A stretch of 46,852 nucleotides of DNA from Burkholderia sp. E7m39 (GCA_001319865.1 BBSL01000236.1:1-46852); one strand, 5' to 3'; shown: positions 8,396 to 16,743, numbered from the stretch's first letter. Notes: generated from the sequence alone by a model not told the origin. Made by a program: numbers and translations.

Positions 8396-8709
8396 GCGGA
8401 CAGGGCGCGCCCACCTGCTCACGCGCGCTGCGCCGTGAGCGTGTGGTCCGTGGTGGGCCGGGAGCCGCTTGCCTGCGTCGCGGCGATGTGAGCCGTCGGG
8501 TTGCCCGTGACCTTGGGCACGATCGAGGAACCGCTCAGCACGATTGGCGCCTTGCGCGTGCGTCCAGTCTTGTTGCTTGAGTGCTTGAGCGGCGCGTCGG
8601 GCCGCGACATGCGAACGGATGTCGCGCGCGGCGAAAGGCGGTGCCGCGCGAGACGCGCGGTCAATGCGTGGTTGTGGCGCAGCGAGTGCTCGTCTGCGGC
8701 GCCGTCGTA
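8396..8709. other. Intergenic stretch with a hairpin and a doubtful short ORF
   Basis: GCTCACG (8417-8423) and CGTGAGC (8434-8440) form a perfect 7-bp stem 21 bases after the hydrolase stop, probably a terminator without a T tract. A minus-strand frame ending at 8419 could encode 63 aa from ATG 8610 (or 81 aa from TTG 8664), but it has no ribosome site and no recognisable family, so I do not call it as a gene. Confidence 0.45.
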
Positions 8710-9384
8710 TCAGGCGCTCAGCGGCTGCTTGAACGGCTTCACATCGGCGCGCCGTTCGGCCGTGGCCTCTGCCCGTCGTTCGAGCACGGCCTTGCGTTTT
8801 TCCTCGGCGTTGGCGATGAAGTCGGACAGTTCGCGTTCCATTGCGGAATCGGGCGCGCCGGGTTTCCACGTCGCGGCACCGTGCCGGCGGCGCGTGGCGC
8901 GCGCCAGCGCCAAGGCCGACACCGCCGCCTTCGCGCATTCGTATTCGACGAGACTGCACACGTCGACGGGCTCGCCGAACTCGCGGAATGCCTCGACGTG
9001 CTCGCGCGCTGCATGAACCGTCACCGGATATTCGCGCAGCCCCGAAATCACCTTGCGGCTCAGGACGTGCCAGTGAATCTTGTCGGGATAGGCGAAGGCC
9101 GGAATCGACACGCCTTGGCTGGCTTCGAGGCTTTTCAGACCGACGGGCTCCGACGCTGCCCAGGCGGCTTTATGCATCATCGTCCGACAGCTGCGCGCGT
9201 AGCTTTCCAGCGAAAGCGCCAGTTCCAGCGCCGCGTCGCGCCGCTGGCGCCTGCCGTCGCGAGCATCGCGCGCCGAAATCCACGCCAGCGTGGTGACGGA
9301 GCCAACCGCCGCCGATGCCAACGCCAACACTATCGGAGTGTTCCAGCTGAGCCGCTGGAGAGAGTCAAGCCATTCCTGCCGCAT
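8710..9384 (-). CDS. Hypothetical protein with one N-terminal membrane segment
   Basis: A 224-aa protein I cannot assign to a family. It has a short polar N-terminus, one membrane helix at about residues 15-35 (TPIVLALASAAVGSVTTLAW), then a long, mostly helical, charged domain that ends in a coil rich in Glu, Lys, Arg and Ala (AEEKRKAVLERRAEATAERR). The start at 9384 has GAGG nine bases upstream; a longer frame upstream lacks a ribosome site. It is a lone gene, divergent from the AraC-VOC pair. The topology suggests a membrane-anchored protein with most of its mass on one side. Codon use looks like a real gene. Confidence 0.68.
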   Translation of the reverse strand: MRQEWLDSLQRLSWNTPIVLALASAAVGSVTTLAWISARDARDGRRQRRDAALELALSLESYARSCRTMMHKAAWAASEPVGLKSLEASQGVSIPAFAYPDKIHWHVLSRKVISGLREYPVTVHAAREHVEAFREFGEPVDVCSLVEYECAKAAVSALALARATRRRHGAATWKPGAPDSAMERELSDFIANAEEKRKAVLERRAEATAERRADVKPFKQPLSA

Positions 9385-9674
9385 ATAAAGCGCCTCGGAG
9401 AAAGAGGTGCACAGAGTATAAGCAATCGTTTGCCAAATGATCGGGGCAAAAAATTCGATGTGTATTTTTGCGACAGTCGTTTCGAACAAAGCGCGCGCAC
9501 CTTGACAGCGCGCGGCGAACCGGGCCATTCGTCCGGTCACGCGCGGGCGTGAGCGGAAAAAAATGCCGCTATACGTCGCTTTGCGCTGCTCTTCGCGGCT
9601 GTGCGCCCACGGACGGCGCGCCTACACTACGCGCAGACCGCCAATCCGCGGCCACTCCTCTTGCGCCCGCCATC

Positions 9675-10226
9675 ATGTCCGATTCGCCATCGAGCCCACC
9701 ATCCCGACGCGCCGGATCAGCCGGCCCGCGTCCCGCCGTTGCGGGCGCGGCGCGGCCGCAGGACCCGGCGCTGCTGCGGCGGCTGCTGCGCGCGAGAGAC
9801 CGCATGGACGCGGCCTCGCACGAAGCCTGGCCCGTCGAACGCCTTGCGGCCGTCAGCGGCATTTCGAAGGCCCATTTCGCCCGCGCGTTCAAGGCGGCGT
9901 ACGGCGTGCCGCCGCATCGCTATCTGCTGACGCGGCGCATCGAGCAGGCCAGCACGTTGCTGCGCGACACCGGACTCAGCGTCACGGAGATCGCATTCGC
10001 GACGGGCTGGGAGAGCCTCGGCACGTTCGGCAGGGTGTTTCGCGACATCACCGGCTGCAGCCCCAGCGCGATGCGCGTGGCCGCGCGCGCCGACATGCCC
10101 CGGCTCGACCAGGTGCCCGCCTGCATCCTGAAGGCCGCGCAGCGGCCCGACCTCACCAGCGCAGTTTCGGAGAAGCGCCGCTGCGAAGCGACGGATACAG
10201 TCGTCGCATCGACCAGGGAGGTGTGA
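9675..10226 (+). CDS. Small AraC-type regulator (DNA-binding domain only)
   Basis: A 183-aa AraC-family protein. After a Pro/Ala-rich N-terminal tail of about 40 residues come both helix-turn-helix motifs: VERLAAVSGISKAHFARAFK, then VTEIAFATGWESLGTFGRVF with the closing GCSPSAMR. There is no ligand-binding domain as in full-length AraC (about 300 aa), so it resembles SoxS/MarA-type stand-alone regulators with an added tail. ATG 9675 is the first ATG fitting the family; no strong ribosome site is seen, so the true start could shift by a few codons. Its TGA overlaps the ATG of the VOC gene by one base, which indicates one operon and a linked function. Confidence 0.85.
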   Translation: MSDSPSSPPSRRAGSAGPRPAVAGAARPQDPALLRRLLRARDRMDAASHEAWPVERLAAVSGISKAHFARAFKAAYGVPPHRYLLTRRIEQASTLLRDTGLSVTEIAFATGWESLGTFGRVFRDITGCSPSAMRVAARADMPRLDQVPACILKAAQRPDLTSAVSEKRRCEATDTVVASTREV

Positions 10227-10642
10227 TGAATCAAGGTATCAGCGTGGTGGGCGTGTACGTCGACGATCAGGACGAGGCGCTTCGGTTCTACGTCGACAAA
10301 CTGGGTTTTCGCGTCCACACGGACGTGCGCAACGGTTCGTATCGCTGGCTCACCGTCCAGCATCCGGATCAGCCTTTATTCCAGCTCGGCCTGTTCGCGC
10401 CCGGGCCGCCCGTTCACGACGAGGCCACCGCGCAGACGTTGCGCGCGATGGTCGCGAAGGGCGCGATGCCGCCGCTGGTGCTTTCCGTGTCCGATTGCCG
10501 GGCCAGTTACGCGCGCCTGAAAGCCGCCGGTGTGGAATTCACGCAGGAGCCCGTGGACCGCTTCGGCAGCGTCGACGCGGGCTTTCGTGATCCGGCGGGC
10601 AATGGCTGGAAGATGATTCAGGCGCCGCAACATACGGCGTGA
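10226..10642 (+). CDS. VOC (glyoxalase/bleomycin-resistance) family protein
   Basis: A 138-aa vicinal-oxygen-chelate protein with the two beta-alpha-beta-beta-beta modules: the first around VVGVYVDDQDEALRFYVDKL, the second around PPLVLSVSDCRASYARLKAA, ending GFRDPAGNGWKMIQ. Such proteins bind a metal or a small molecule and act as lyases, dioxygenases or drug-binding proteins; the sequence does not say which. A good ribosome site (GGGAGG) lies inside the end of the upstream AraC gene, and the reading frames overlap by one base (TGATG), so translation is coupled. The AraC partner probably controls it. It is convergent with the GT9 gene. Confidence 0.86.
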   Translation: MNQGISVVGVYVDDQDEALRFYVDKLGFRVHTDVRNGSYRWLTVQHPDQPLFQLGLFAPGPPVHDEATAQTLRAMVAKGAMPPLVLSVSDCRASYARLKAAGVEFTQEPVDRFGSVDAGFRDPAGNGWKMIQAPQHTA

Positions 10643-10660
10643 GCGCAGGTCGGGGCAAGC

Positions 10661-10700
10661 GCCGCGCGCGCCTACGCGCGGCGGCTCACGGCGGCTCACG
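10661..10700. repeat. Hairpin and 10-bp tandem repeat between convergent genes
   Basis: GCCGCGCG (10661-10668) and CGCGCGGC (10675-10682) form a perfect stem. The 10-mer GCGGCTCACG then occurs twice in tandem at 10681-10690 and 10691-10700, the second copy running into the 3' end of the glycosyltransferase gene. It probably ends transcription from both sides, but there is no T tract. Confidence 0.4.
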
Positions 10701-11922
10701 GCGCTGCCTCGGCGGCGAGGGGTTTGTCCTCGGTGCTGATCGATTCCAGCACCGCATGCACGACCCGTTCGACGGCCGGCCAGTTTTGCGCCGGCTGATT
10801 GGGCACGTACTGCAGCGGCGCCACGCTGCGGTAGGGCGGCGGATAGCCCCAGATGGCATCGTGCACGTCGGGTTTTGTGATGCTTCCACCGAGCACGGCC
10901 ACCGTCGGACGCCGGAACGCAGCCGCGACGTGCATCAGCATCGTGGAATTCGTCAGCACGACGTTGGCTGTCTCCGTGAGCGCGAACACGATACGCATCG
11001 GCACCGCGCCCGCCAACGAGCGGATGGGGACGCCCGGACCAGCTGCCGCGATGGCTTCGGCGGCACGCGCCTGATCGGCCTCACTGCCGACGATCACGAT
11101 ATCGCACGCGTCACCGGCGCTTTCGATGGCCCGCGCGATGTCCGCGAGCGCGGCGCCCGCGCGATGGGCGGGCCACGCCTTCGCGGCGACGCCCGCGCCG
11201 ACGCCGGCGATCACACGCACGACGCGGCGGCCTTGTGCCGTCGGCTGCACGGTCTGTTGCGCGGTCTGCTGCGTACTTTGTTGCCTCGGGCCGTCCGCCC
11301 AGATCTGCGCGGCGCGCGCGCGTTCCTGCGCCGTCAGATACAACTGCGGCCGCACCTCGGGCAAACGGGTCGCACCGAGCAGTTCCGCCTGCGCGAGCGC
11401 CGCGCGTCCGCACTGGCGCCGTCCGTATTCGGTGTACGCCTGGCATCCCGACCAGCCGCCGCGATAACCGCGCACGCCGATCCGGTAGCGCGCGCCCACG
11501 CGCATCAATAGCAGCGCGCCCATGTAGCTGCCGAGCACGTCGATGGCCACGTCGAAACCGCCGCGCGCCCGCAGCGCGGCGACCTGTGGCGACGTCGACA
11601 GAAACCGCAGCACCGCGCGATGCGACCGGTCCTCGACGATCTTGTTGTTCCAGGGCGCGTCGATCTCGACGATTTCATCGATGAACGGGTTGTTCTCCAG
11701 GATCGGCCGTCCCCAATGGCCGACGCCGGCAATCAGGCGCGCCGTCGGAAAGCGCGTGTGCAGCGCTTCGAACAAGGGTGTCGTCGTGAGGAGTTCGCCG
11801 TAGTCGTTCGGGCGCAGCACCAGAATCTCGCGCGGCGCGGTTTCGCGCGGGTCGAAGCGCGGACGGCTAAAGCGGCCCAGAATCCAGACGGGCGTTTCGA
11901 ACAGCAGACCTTTCCAACCCAT
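10696..11922 (-). CDS. Glycosyltransferase family 9 (heptosyltransferase-like) protein
   Basis: A 408-aa GT9-type glycosyltransferase. The N-terminal half begins with EILVLRPNDYGELLTTTPLF, which resembles the R-x-D-x-G-D opening of heptosyltransferases. The C-terminal half has RVIAGVGAGVAAKAWP and, near the end, TETANVVLTNSTMLMHVAAAFRRP, matching the nucleotide-sugar binding loop in which a conserved Asp is here Asn (TNST). Residues 214-230 are a Gln/Thr-rich insert (QQSTQQTAQQTVQPTAQ) between the two lobes. The start at 11922 has GGAGAG upstream. It is not in a lipopolysaccharide cluster, so the acceptor is unknown. The altered Asp and the insert make full heptosyltransferase activity uncertain. 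Confidence 0.82.
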   Translation of the reverse strand: MGWKGLLFETPVWILGRFSRPRFDPRETAPREILVLRPNDYGELLTTTPLFEALHTRFPTARLIAGVGHWGRPILENNPFIDEIVEIDAPWNNKIVEDRSHRAVLRFLSTSPQVAALRARGGFDVAIDVLGSYMGALLLMRVGARYRIGVRGYRGGWSGCQAYTEYGRRQCGRAALAQAELLGATRLPEVRPQLYLTAQERARAAQIWADGPRQQSTQQTAQQTVQPTAQGRRVVRVIAGVGAGVAAKAWPAHRAGAALADIARAIESAGDACDIVIVGSEADQARAAEAIAAAGPGVPIRSLAGAVPMRIVFALTETANVVLTNSTMLMHVAAAFRRPTVAVLGGSITKPDVHDAIWGYPPPYRSVAPLQYVPNQPAQNWPAVERVVHAVLESISTEDKPLAAEAAP

Positions 11923-12140
11923 GATCTCTCCGTCGTGGTCCGTGATGACGGCGCGCGCCGTGCGATAGCGGCCGGCCAGACTGGCTACGAGTCAGATGAT
12001 GCATGGTGGGTGGGTGGCGCTGCCGGACGTCGGCCTGTTCGATTCCGCCATTGCGGGCGAAACCGTGATGCCGGCCGCACGGATCGCCGGTGAAGTGGGG
12101 ATCGGGAAGAGGAGGCCCGGCGAGCCAGGAAGGAGGAAAG

Positions 12141-12165
12141 AAAAAAGCGGATCGCGTGATCCGCT
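12141..12165 (-). terminator. Rho-independent terminator of the peroxidase-cytochrome b561 operon
   Basis: On the minus strand AGCGGATC-ACGC-GATCCGCT is a perfect 8-bp stem with a 4-base loop, followed directly by a run of six T. It begins 28 bases after the cytochrome b561 stop codon, so it closes the operon before the GT9 gene. Confidence 0.92.
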
Positions 12166-12192
12166 TCGCTTCGGACGAACGTCAGCCGTGCC

Positions 12193-12726
12193 TCAGCGCC
12201 ACGGCGCCATCGCATGGAAAACGCCGTCGCGGCGGACCAGCGCATGAAACAGCGCGGCCGCGAGGTGAACGACGATCAGCGCGAAGAAGCACAGCGCCAG
12301 ATACTTGTGCGCGTTCCACAGCAGCGTGTGCAGCTCGTTGCTGTGCGGCAGCAGCGACGGAATCCGGATGCCGGCCACGACGACGGGGTAATCCGCCGAC
12401 GCGAGCATGCTGTAGCCAAGCAGCGGCAGCGCGATCATCAACGCATAGAACGCCAGATGCGACAGGTACGCCGCCAGCTTCATCGGTTCGGGCATGTCCG
12501 CCGGCAGCGCGGGCGCGCCGCGCGAGAGCCTGACCACCAGCCGGATCAGCGCCAGCACCAGAATCGCGATGCCGAGCGGCTTGTGAATCGATACCAGCGT
12601 CAGATAGTCGGGGCGAATCGTCGAGACCATGCCGACGCCGATGAACAGCATGGCCAGAATGCAGATCGCCATGATCCAGTGCAGCGCGCGCTGCAGCGCG
12701 GAGAAGCGATGTTGAGTCGTGTTCAT
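12193..12726 (-). CDS. Cytochrome b561 family membrane protein
   Basis: A 177-aa di-haem cytochrome b561 of the bacterial YodB/CybB type. Four membrane helices are visible (about 15-35, 45-65, 86-110 and 140-165), with haem-ligand histidines in LHWIM, SIHKPLG, LSHLAFY or WNAHKYLA, and VVHLAAALFH. It should move electrons between quinol and a periplasmic or membrane partner. Its ATG at 12726 overlaps the stop of the upstream catalase-like gene (ATGA), so the two are translationally coupled. The partner is therefore probably the membrane-anchored peroxidase, with the cytochrome as electron donor or escort. An intrinsic terminator follows. Confidence 0.9.
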   Translation of the reverse strand: MNTTQHRFSALQRALHWIMAICILAMLFIGVGMVSTIRPDYLTLVSIHKPLGIAILVLALIRLVVRLSRGAPALPADMPEPMKLAAYLSHLAFYALMIALPLLGYSMLASADYPVVVAGIRIPSLLPHSNELHTLLWNAHKYLALCFFALIVVHLAAALFHALVRRDGVFHAMAPWR

Positions 12727-13784
12727 GGCTTCGCTCCTTCGGCTGGGGTATGCGGGTAGTACTTGTCTTCCGCCGTGCGGCGGTTGAACGACACCGAGTA
12801 CGCAGCCGAACGCGCGGCCGGGAACGGATCATCGGAAACGTGCATGCCCGAGGGCAGCACGGTCGGATCGAAATTCAGATCGCGGCATGGGCCGTCCGGC
12901 TCGGGTTCGATCCTGCTGACCACCAGCGTGCCCGTTTCGACCTTGCGGCGGTCGTCCGGCCAGGCTTTGCTCGGGTCGGCGCTCGGATCGCCCGGATTCG
13001 CGACGGTGACGACCATCGTCCAGCGCTGCGGCCCGCTTTGCACCCGCTGCGTGATGTCGGCGTCGAGAAAGTTCGGACCGCGCTGCTTGAGCTCGTCGGG
13101 CGTGACGGCCTGCGGCTTCGCGGCGGGCACGAACGACCAGCGCACCAGCTGGTCCTGTCCTTGCGCGTTCGTGAAGACGAAGCTGTTCAGGCTGTTGTAC
13201 TGATCCTGCGCGTACGAAGCCGTCCACGGTGCCGTGGTCGCCCATGCGCCGAATGCCGCAAACTCGGGATGCGCGGCGGCGAAGTTCTTCATCGCATCGG
13301 GATCATCCTTCTTCGCCGACGCTTCGAGCAGCGCGTAGAACGCCTGCGGCGTCGCCACGGGGAAGAACGGCGCGTCGATCATCGCCGAGCGCCATTCGCT
13401 TCCGCCCGGCGTGACGACATCGAGACTCAGGCCGCGCACGCGCACGGTCGGATCGGCCGCTTTCGGGTCGGGCGTCGCGAGATTGAAGCGCCCGACGACG
13501 GGATACGAGCCCGCCGCGAACATGGGCGCGCTGGAAAGCGCCGCGCCCGCGCCATTCGATTCGAACGTGCCTGTGAAGCAGATGCCTTTCGCATGATTGC
13601 GCCGGAAGCCCAACGCGGGGCCGCCCGGCGGCGCGAGGCCGTTGACGATCTTCGCGGGCGTCAGGCGCGCTGGCGTCAGCCAGCCAGCCGTATAGGCGAA
13701 CGCGACGACGAGTATGGCGACGACAGCAGCGATCAGGGCAAATGACCGCGCCACGGAGGGTTGCGGACTCGATTTTTCTGGCAT
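12723..13784 (-). CDS. Membrane-anchored catalase-family peroxidase (SrpA-like)
   Basis: A 353-aa minimal catalase-fold haem protein, far shorter than true catalases (about 480 aa or more). An N-terminal membrane segment (residues 14-36) anchors it so that the haem domain faces the periplasm. Distal His64 is in RRNHAKGICFTG, and the C-terminal ARSAAYSVSFNRR provides proximal Tyr329 with the usual Arg four residues before it. Such SrpA-like proteins act as peroxidases rather than as fast catalases. The start at 13784 has GAGGGAG upstream. It is translationally coupled to the cytochrome b561 gene, which suggests that quinol-derived electrons drive peroxide reduction. A 37-aa ORF precedes it on the same strand. 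Confidence 0.9.
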   Translation of the reverse strand: MPEKSSPQPSVARSFALIAAVVAILVVAFAYTAGWLTPARLTPAKIVNGLAPPGGPALGFRRNHAKGICFTGTFESNGAGAALSSAPMFAAGSYPVVGRFNLATPDPKAADPTVRVRGLSLDVVTPGGSEWRSAMIDAPFFPVATPQAFYALLEASAKKDDPDAMKNFAAAHPEFAAFGAWATTAPWTASYAQDQYNSLNSFVFTNAQGQDQLVRWSFVPAAKPQAVTPDELKQRGPNFLDADITQRVQSGPQRWTMVVTVANPGDPSADPSKAWPDDRRKVETGTLVVSRIEPEPDGPCRDLNFDPTVLPSGMHVSDDPFPAARSAAYSVSFNRRTAEDKYYPHTPAEGAKP

Positions 13785-13830
13785 GGAACTCCCTCTCAAG
13801 GGTTCTGCTGGCAGGAATCTAGCAGCGTCA

Positions 13831-13944
13831 TTAAATTCGTGCCACGAAGGGGTTGGCCGTTGCGACGGCGTACAGGTCCTGGCCGGCAGTACGCGGCGTG
13901 GTGTCTTCCGGGCCGGGCATCGGCGCATTGGGATGGTGAGACAT
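13831..13944 (-). CDS. Candidate 37-aa small protein upstream of the peroxidase gene
   Basis: An ATG at 13944 preceded by an excellent ribosome site (AAAGGAGCGGTAC) opens a 37-codon frame ending TAA. It encodes a Pro/Thr-rich, hydrophilic peptide beginning MSHHPNAPMPGPEDT with no signal or membrane segment. It ends 46 bases before the catalase-like gene on the same strand, so it could be the first cistron of that operon or a leader peptide. I recognise no family. The good ribosome site and the GC-rich third codon positions are the only support. The remaining 310 bases to the aldo/keto reductase hold no other gene that I can support. Confidence 0.4.
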   Translation of the reverse strand: MSHHPNAPMPGPEDTTPRTAGQDLYAVATANPFVARI

Positions 13945-14254
13945 GTACCGCTCCTTTCCGATGACACAAGCAAACTGGCGACGCAGACGAACGGCGCGCT
14001 GCTGCAGGCGCGCCGCGATTCAACCCATGTCGATGCCGGCGAGATGGAACGGCGTCGGGGTCGACAGCGCGATCTTGACGGCAGCGCGGCAGGCGCACTA
14101 TTGAGAAAGGAGAGGGCTTTCCTGATTCGCACGTCGAATGCGGGTCAGGCATACGCAAGCGGGAGCGTGCGGCCGATGCACGCTTGAGAGAGGCAACGCG
14201 AGGCGGCCCACGAGAAGCGGGCCCGGGCCAGAACGGTGGGTTCGATGCGACCGC

Positions 14255-15250
14255 TTACTCGAATCCGACCACTTCGTGCGGCACGTAGGGCGCTTCGAGT
14301 GCGGCGACTTCGTCGGAGGTGAGCTCGATGCCGAGCGCCGCGATGGCGTCGTCGAGATGATGCGGCTTCGATGCGCCGATGATGGGCGCGCTCACGCCCG
14401 CCTTGCCGATCACCCACGCCAGCGCGACCTGCGCACGCGGAACGCCGCGCGCGGCCGCGATCCGCGCGACGGCATCGATCACACGCCGATCGGCATCCGC
14501 CGTCTTGTCGTAAAGGCTGTTGCCGAAGCCGTCGGTTTTCTGGCGCTCCGTGGTCTCGTCCCAGTCGCGCGTCAGGCGGCCACGGGCGAGCGGGCTCCAC
14601 GGGATCACGCCGATGCCTTCGTCCGCGCAGAGCGGCAGCATCTCGCGTTCTTCCTCGCGATACAGCAGATTCAGATGATTCTGCATCGTCACGAAGCGCG
14701 TCCAGCCATGTTGCCGGGCCACGTGCAGCGCTTTCGCGAACTGCCACGCATACATCGACGACGCGCCGATGTAGCGCGCCTTGCCCGCCTTCACGACGTC
14801 GTGCAGCGCCTCGAGCGTTTCTTCGATGGGCGTTGCATAGTCCCAGCGGTGGATCTGGTACAGATCGACGTAGTCCGTGCCGAGCCGCGCGAGGCTCGCA
14901 TCGATCGACTGGAAAATCGCCTTGCGCGACAGGCCCGATCCATTCGGTTTCTTCGCGTCCGCGCGATTGCCGAGCGGAAAGAACACTTTGGTCGCGAGCA
15001 CGATCTCGTCGCGCCGCGCGAAGTCCTTCAGCGCGCGCCCGACGATCTCCTCCGACGTGCCGTCCGAATAGGTGTTAGCGGTATCGAAGAAGTTGATGCC
15101 AGCCTCGAGCGCCTGGCGGATCAAGGGACGGCTCGCGTCTTCGTTCAGCGTCCAAGGATGCGGGCCGCGCTCGGGCACGCCGTACGTCATGCAACCCAGA
15201 CAGAGCGGGGAGATATCGAGCCCGGTGCGCCCCAGCTTCACGTAGTCCAT
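14255..15250 (-). CDS. Aldo/keto reductase
   Basis: A 331-aa NADPH-dependent oxidoreductase of the AKR superfamily (TIM barrel), in the group of YajO/IolS-like and general stress protein 69-like enzymes. The catalytic tetrad is complete: Asp56 and Tyr61 in FFDTANTYSDG, Lys88 in LATKVF, His134 in YQIHRWDY. The NADP-binding end IIGASKPHHLDDA is intact. The start at 15250 (MDYVKLGRTG) has GGAGAA five bases upstream; an ATG at 15262 is also in frame. It is divergent from the diguanylate cyclase, and the shared intergenic region carries four TAGAACC repeats. The substrate is not predictable beyond aldehydes and ketones. Confidence 0.92.
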   Translation of the reverse strand: MDYVKLGRTGLDISPLCLGCMTYGVPERGPHPWTLNEDASRPLIRQALEAGINFFDTANTYSDGTSEEIVGRALKDFARRDEIVLATKVFFPLGNRADAKKPNGSGLSRKAIFQSIDASLARLGTDYVDLYQIHRWDYATPIEETLEALHDVVKAGKARYIGASSMYAWQFAKALHVARQHGWTRFVTMQNHLNLLYREEEREMLPLCADEGIGVIPWSPLARGRLTRDWDETTERQKTDGFGNSLYDKTADADRRVIDAVARIAAARGVPRAQVALAWVIGKAGVSAPIIGASKPHHLDDAIAALGIELTSDEVAALEAPYVPHEVVGFE

Positions 15251-15333
15251 CGCGTTCTCCATGCGGTTCGGCCTTCGATTATGTAGCAATTGCCTAAACT
15301 GTGCCGTCGCGCTGGACAGAGCGGGCAAACGGA

Positions 15334-15377
15334 TAGAACCACGCTAGAACCACCGATAGAACCACGGCTAGAACCTC
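15334..15377. repeat. Four TAGAACCAC repeats at 11-12 bp spacing in a divergent promoter
   Basis: TAGAACCAC occurs at 15334-15342, 15345-15353 and 15357-15365, and TAGAACCTC at 15369-15377. The spacing of 11, 12 and 12 bp puts all copies on about one face of the helix. The array lies 84 bases from the aldo/keto reductase start and 145 bases from the diguanylate cyclase start, and an A-run follows it. It looks like a cooperative binding site or a small tandem duplication. Confidence 0.6.
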
Positions 15378-15521
15378 AAAAAACCGCGCGCTTTGCCGAT
15401 AACCTGTTTGATGACTGCGCAAGCAGTTGCGATCCGGCTCGATATCGTCGTGCTGTCGAAATTTTCATCGTAGAATGCGGCTCTCGCCGCGATATGCCGG
15501 CGTAGAGCCCTTCCGCCCGTA

Positions 15522-16682
15522 ATGCACGTCGATCTTCTTACCCTTTATTTCCTCATCATCGGAACGCTATTCGCCAGTTCCGGGATGATCCTGTGGGAAA
15601 GCCGCGTTCATCCAAAGCGCAGCAAGGAGTTGAAGATTCTGGCAGCGGGCTACGCCACGCTTGCCATCGGTTGTGCAGGGGCGACGCAGCGCCATGCTCT
15701 GCCCGGCGTGACGGGCTCCGCGATCAGCAATCTTGTCATCGTTACCGGTTATCTGTTGTTGCTGCATGGCGTTGCCGTCCTGAACGGACGGCGGCACCTT
15801 GTCTTTTCGATTGGCGTGCTCGTCATGCTGGCCCTCACGTGGGCGATGATCGGTACGCCGCGGCAGGAAATCATGTGGGCCTACCTCAGCGCGATTCCGA
15901 TCGCGCTGGTGTCCGGCGCGACGTCGCTCGAACTGCTGCGCGGCGACGGCATCAAGTCGCTGCAGTCGCGGCATATCGCCGTGATCGTGGCGGGCATTCA
16001 TGCGTCCTTCTACGCATTCCGCGCGCTGATCCTGCCGTGGCTGGTTTCGTCGCACGGGCAAGCGGTGCAGTCGCTGGCCAGCAAGGTCACGATGTACGAG
16101 GGCGTGCTGTATTCCGTCATCCTGCCCATGGCGTTGCTGCGCGTCGTTCGCGACGAAGCGCATCGTCAGTTGCTGCAGGAATCGCAAACGGACTATCTGA
16201 CGGGACTCGGCAACCGGCGCTGGTTTTTCGAGCAGGGCACGCGCGTGATCCGCGAGTGCGGCGCTTTGCGGCCGGTTTCCGTGCTCGCGTTCGACCTCGA
16301 TCACTTCAAGTCGATCAACGATCGCTACGGGCACGATGTCGGCGATGCGGTGCTCAAGTCATTCGGCGACATCGCGCGCGGTGCGTTGGGGCCGGAGGCG
16401 ATTCTCGCGCGCATCGGCGGAGAAGAGTTCGCAGCTCTGCTGCCGGGCCGCGACAGCGCCGGCGCGAAGCGGGCGGGCGAGGCCGTCGTCAGTCGGTTCG
16501 CGCAAACGATCTCGCATCGCGTCGATGGCGTCGGCGTGCAGGCCACCGTCAGCATCGGCCTTGCGCAGTTCGGAAAAGAAGCATCCACGCTCGCCGATCT
16601 GCTCGCTGCCGCCGATCAGGCGTTGTACAGCGCCAAATCGTTGGGCGGCAACCGGCTCGAACTGGCGCGCAACGCCGCCTGA
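15522..16682 (+). CDS. Membrane diguanylate cyclase (GGDEF domain)
   Basis: A 386-aa protein that should make cyclic di-GMP from two GTP. The N-terminal half (1-210) has about six membrane helices and no recognised sensor fold. The GGDEF domain (about 215-386) starts with TDYLTGLGNRRWF, has the metal-binding Asp in VLAFDLDHFKSIND and an intact active site GGEEF at 299-303, so it is probably active. The residues where the inhibitory RxxD site would sit (290-293) are GPEA, so product inhibition is probably lost. Start ATG 15522 fits the family but has a weak ribosome site. It is convergent with the esterase gene across a perfect 12-bp hairpin. Confidence 0.92.
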   Translation: MHVDLLTLYFLIIGTLFASSGMILWESRVHPKRSKELKILAAGYATLAIGCAGATQRHALPGVTGSAISNLVIVTGYLLLLHGVAVLNGRRHLVFSIGVLVMLALTWAMIGTPRQEIMWAYLSAIPIALVSGATSLELLRGDGIKSLQSRHIAVIVAGIHASFYAFRALILPWLVSSHGQAVQSLASKVTMYEGVLYSVILPMALLRVVRDEAHRQLLQESQTDYLTGLGNRRWFFEQGTRVIRECGALRPVSVLAFDLDHFKSINDRYGHDVGDAVLKSFGDIARGALGPEAILARIGGEEFAALLPGRDSAGAKRAGEAVVSRFAQTISHRVDGVGVQATVSIGLAQFGKEASTLADLLAAADQALYSAKSLGGNRLELARNAA

Positions 16683-16743
16683 TCCCTGCAGCGCGCCTTG
16701 CGCATCTCACACTGCCGCGTTCACCCTTCCCGTTTAGCGACCC

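Noticed and set aside
8419..8664. 81-codon minus-strand frame after hydrolase 2
   Set aside because: Starts at TTG or at an ATG without a ribosome site; low-complexity Thr/Ser/Arg content; its 3' end overlaps a hairpin. Kept only as a note.
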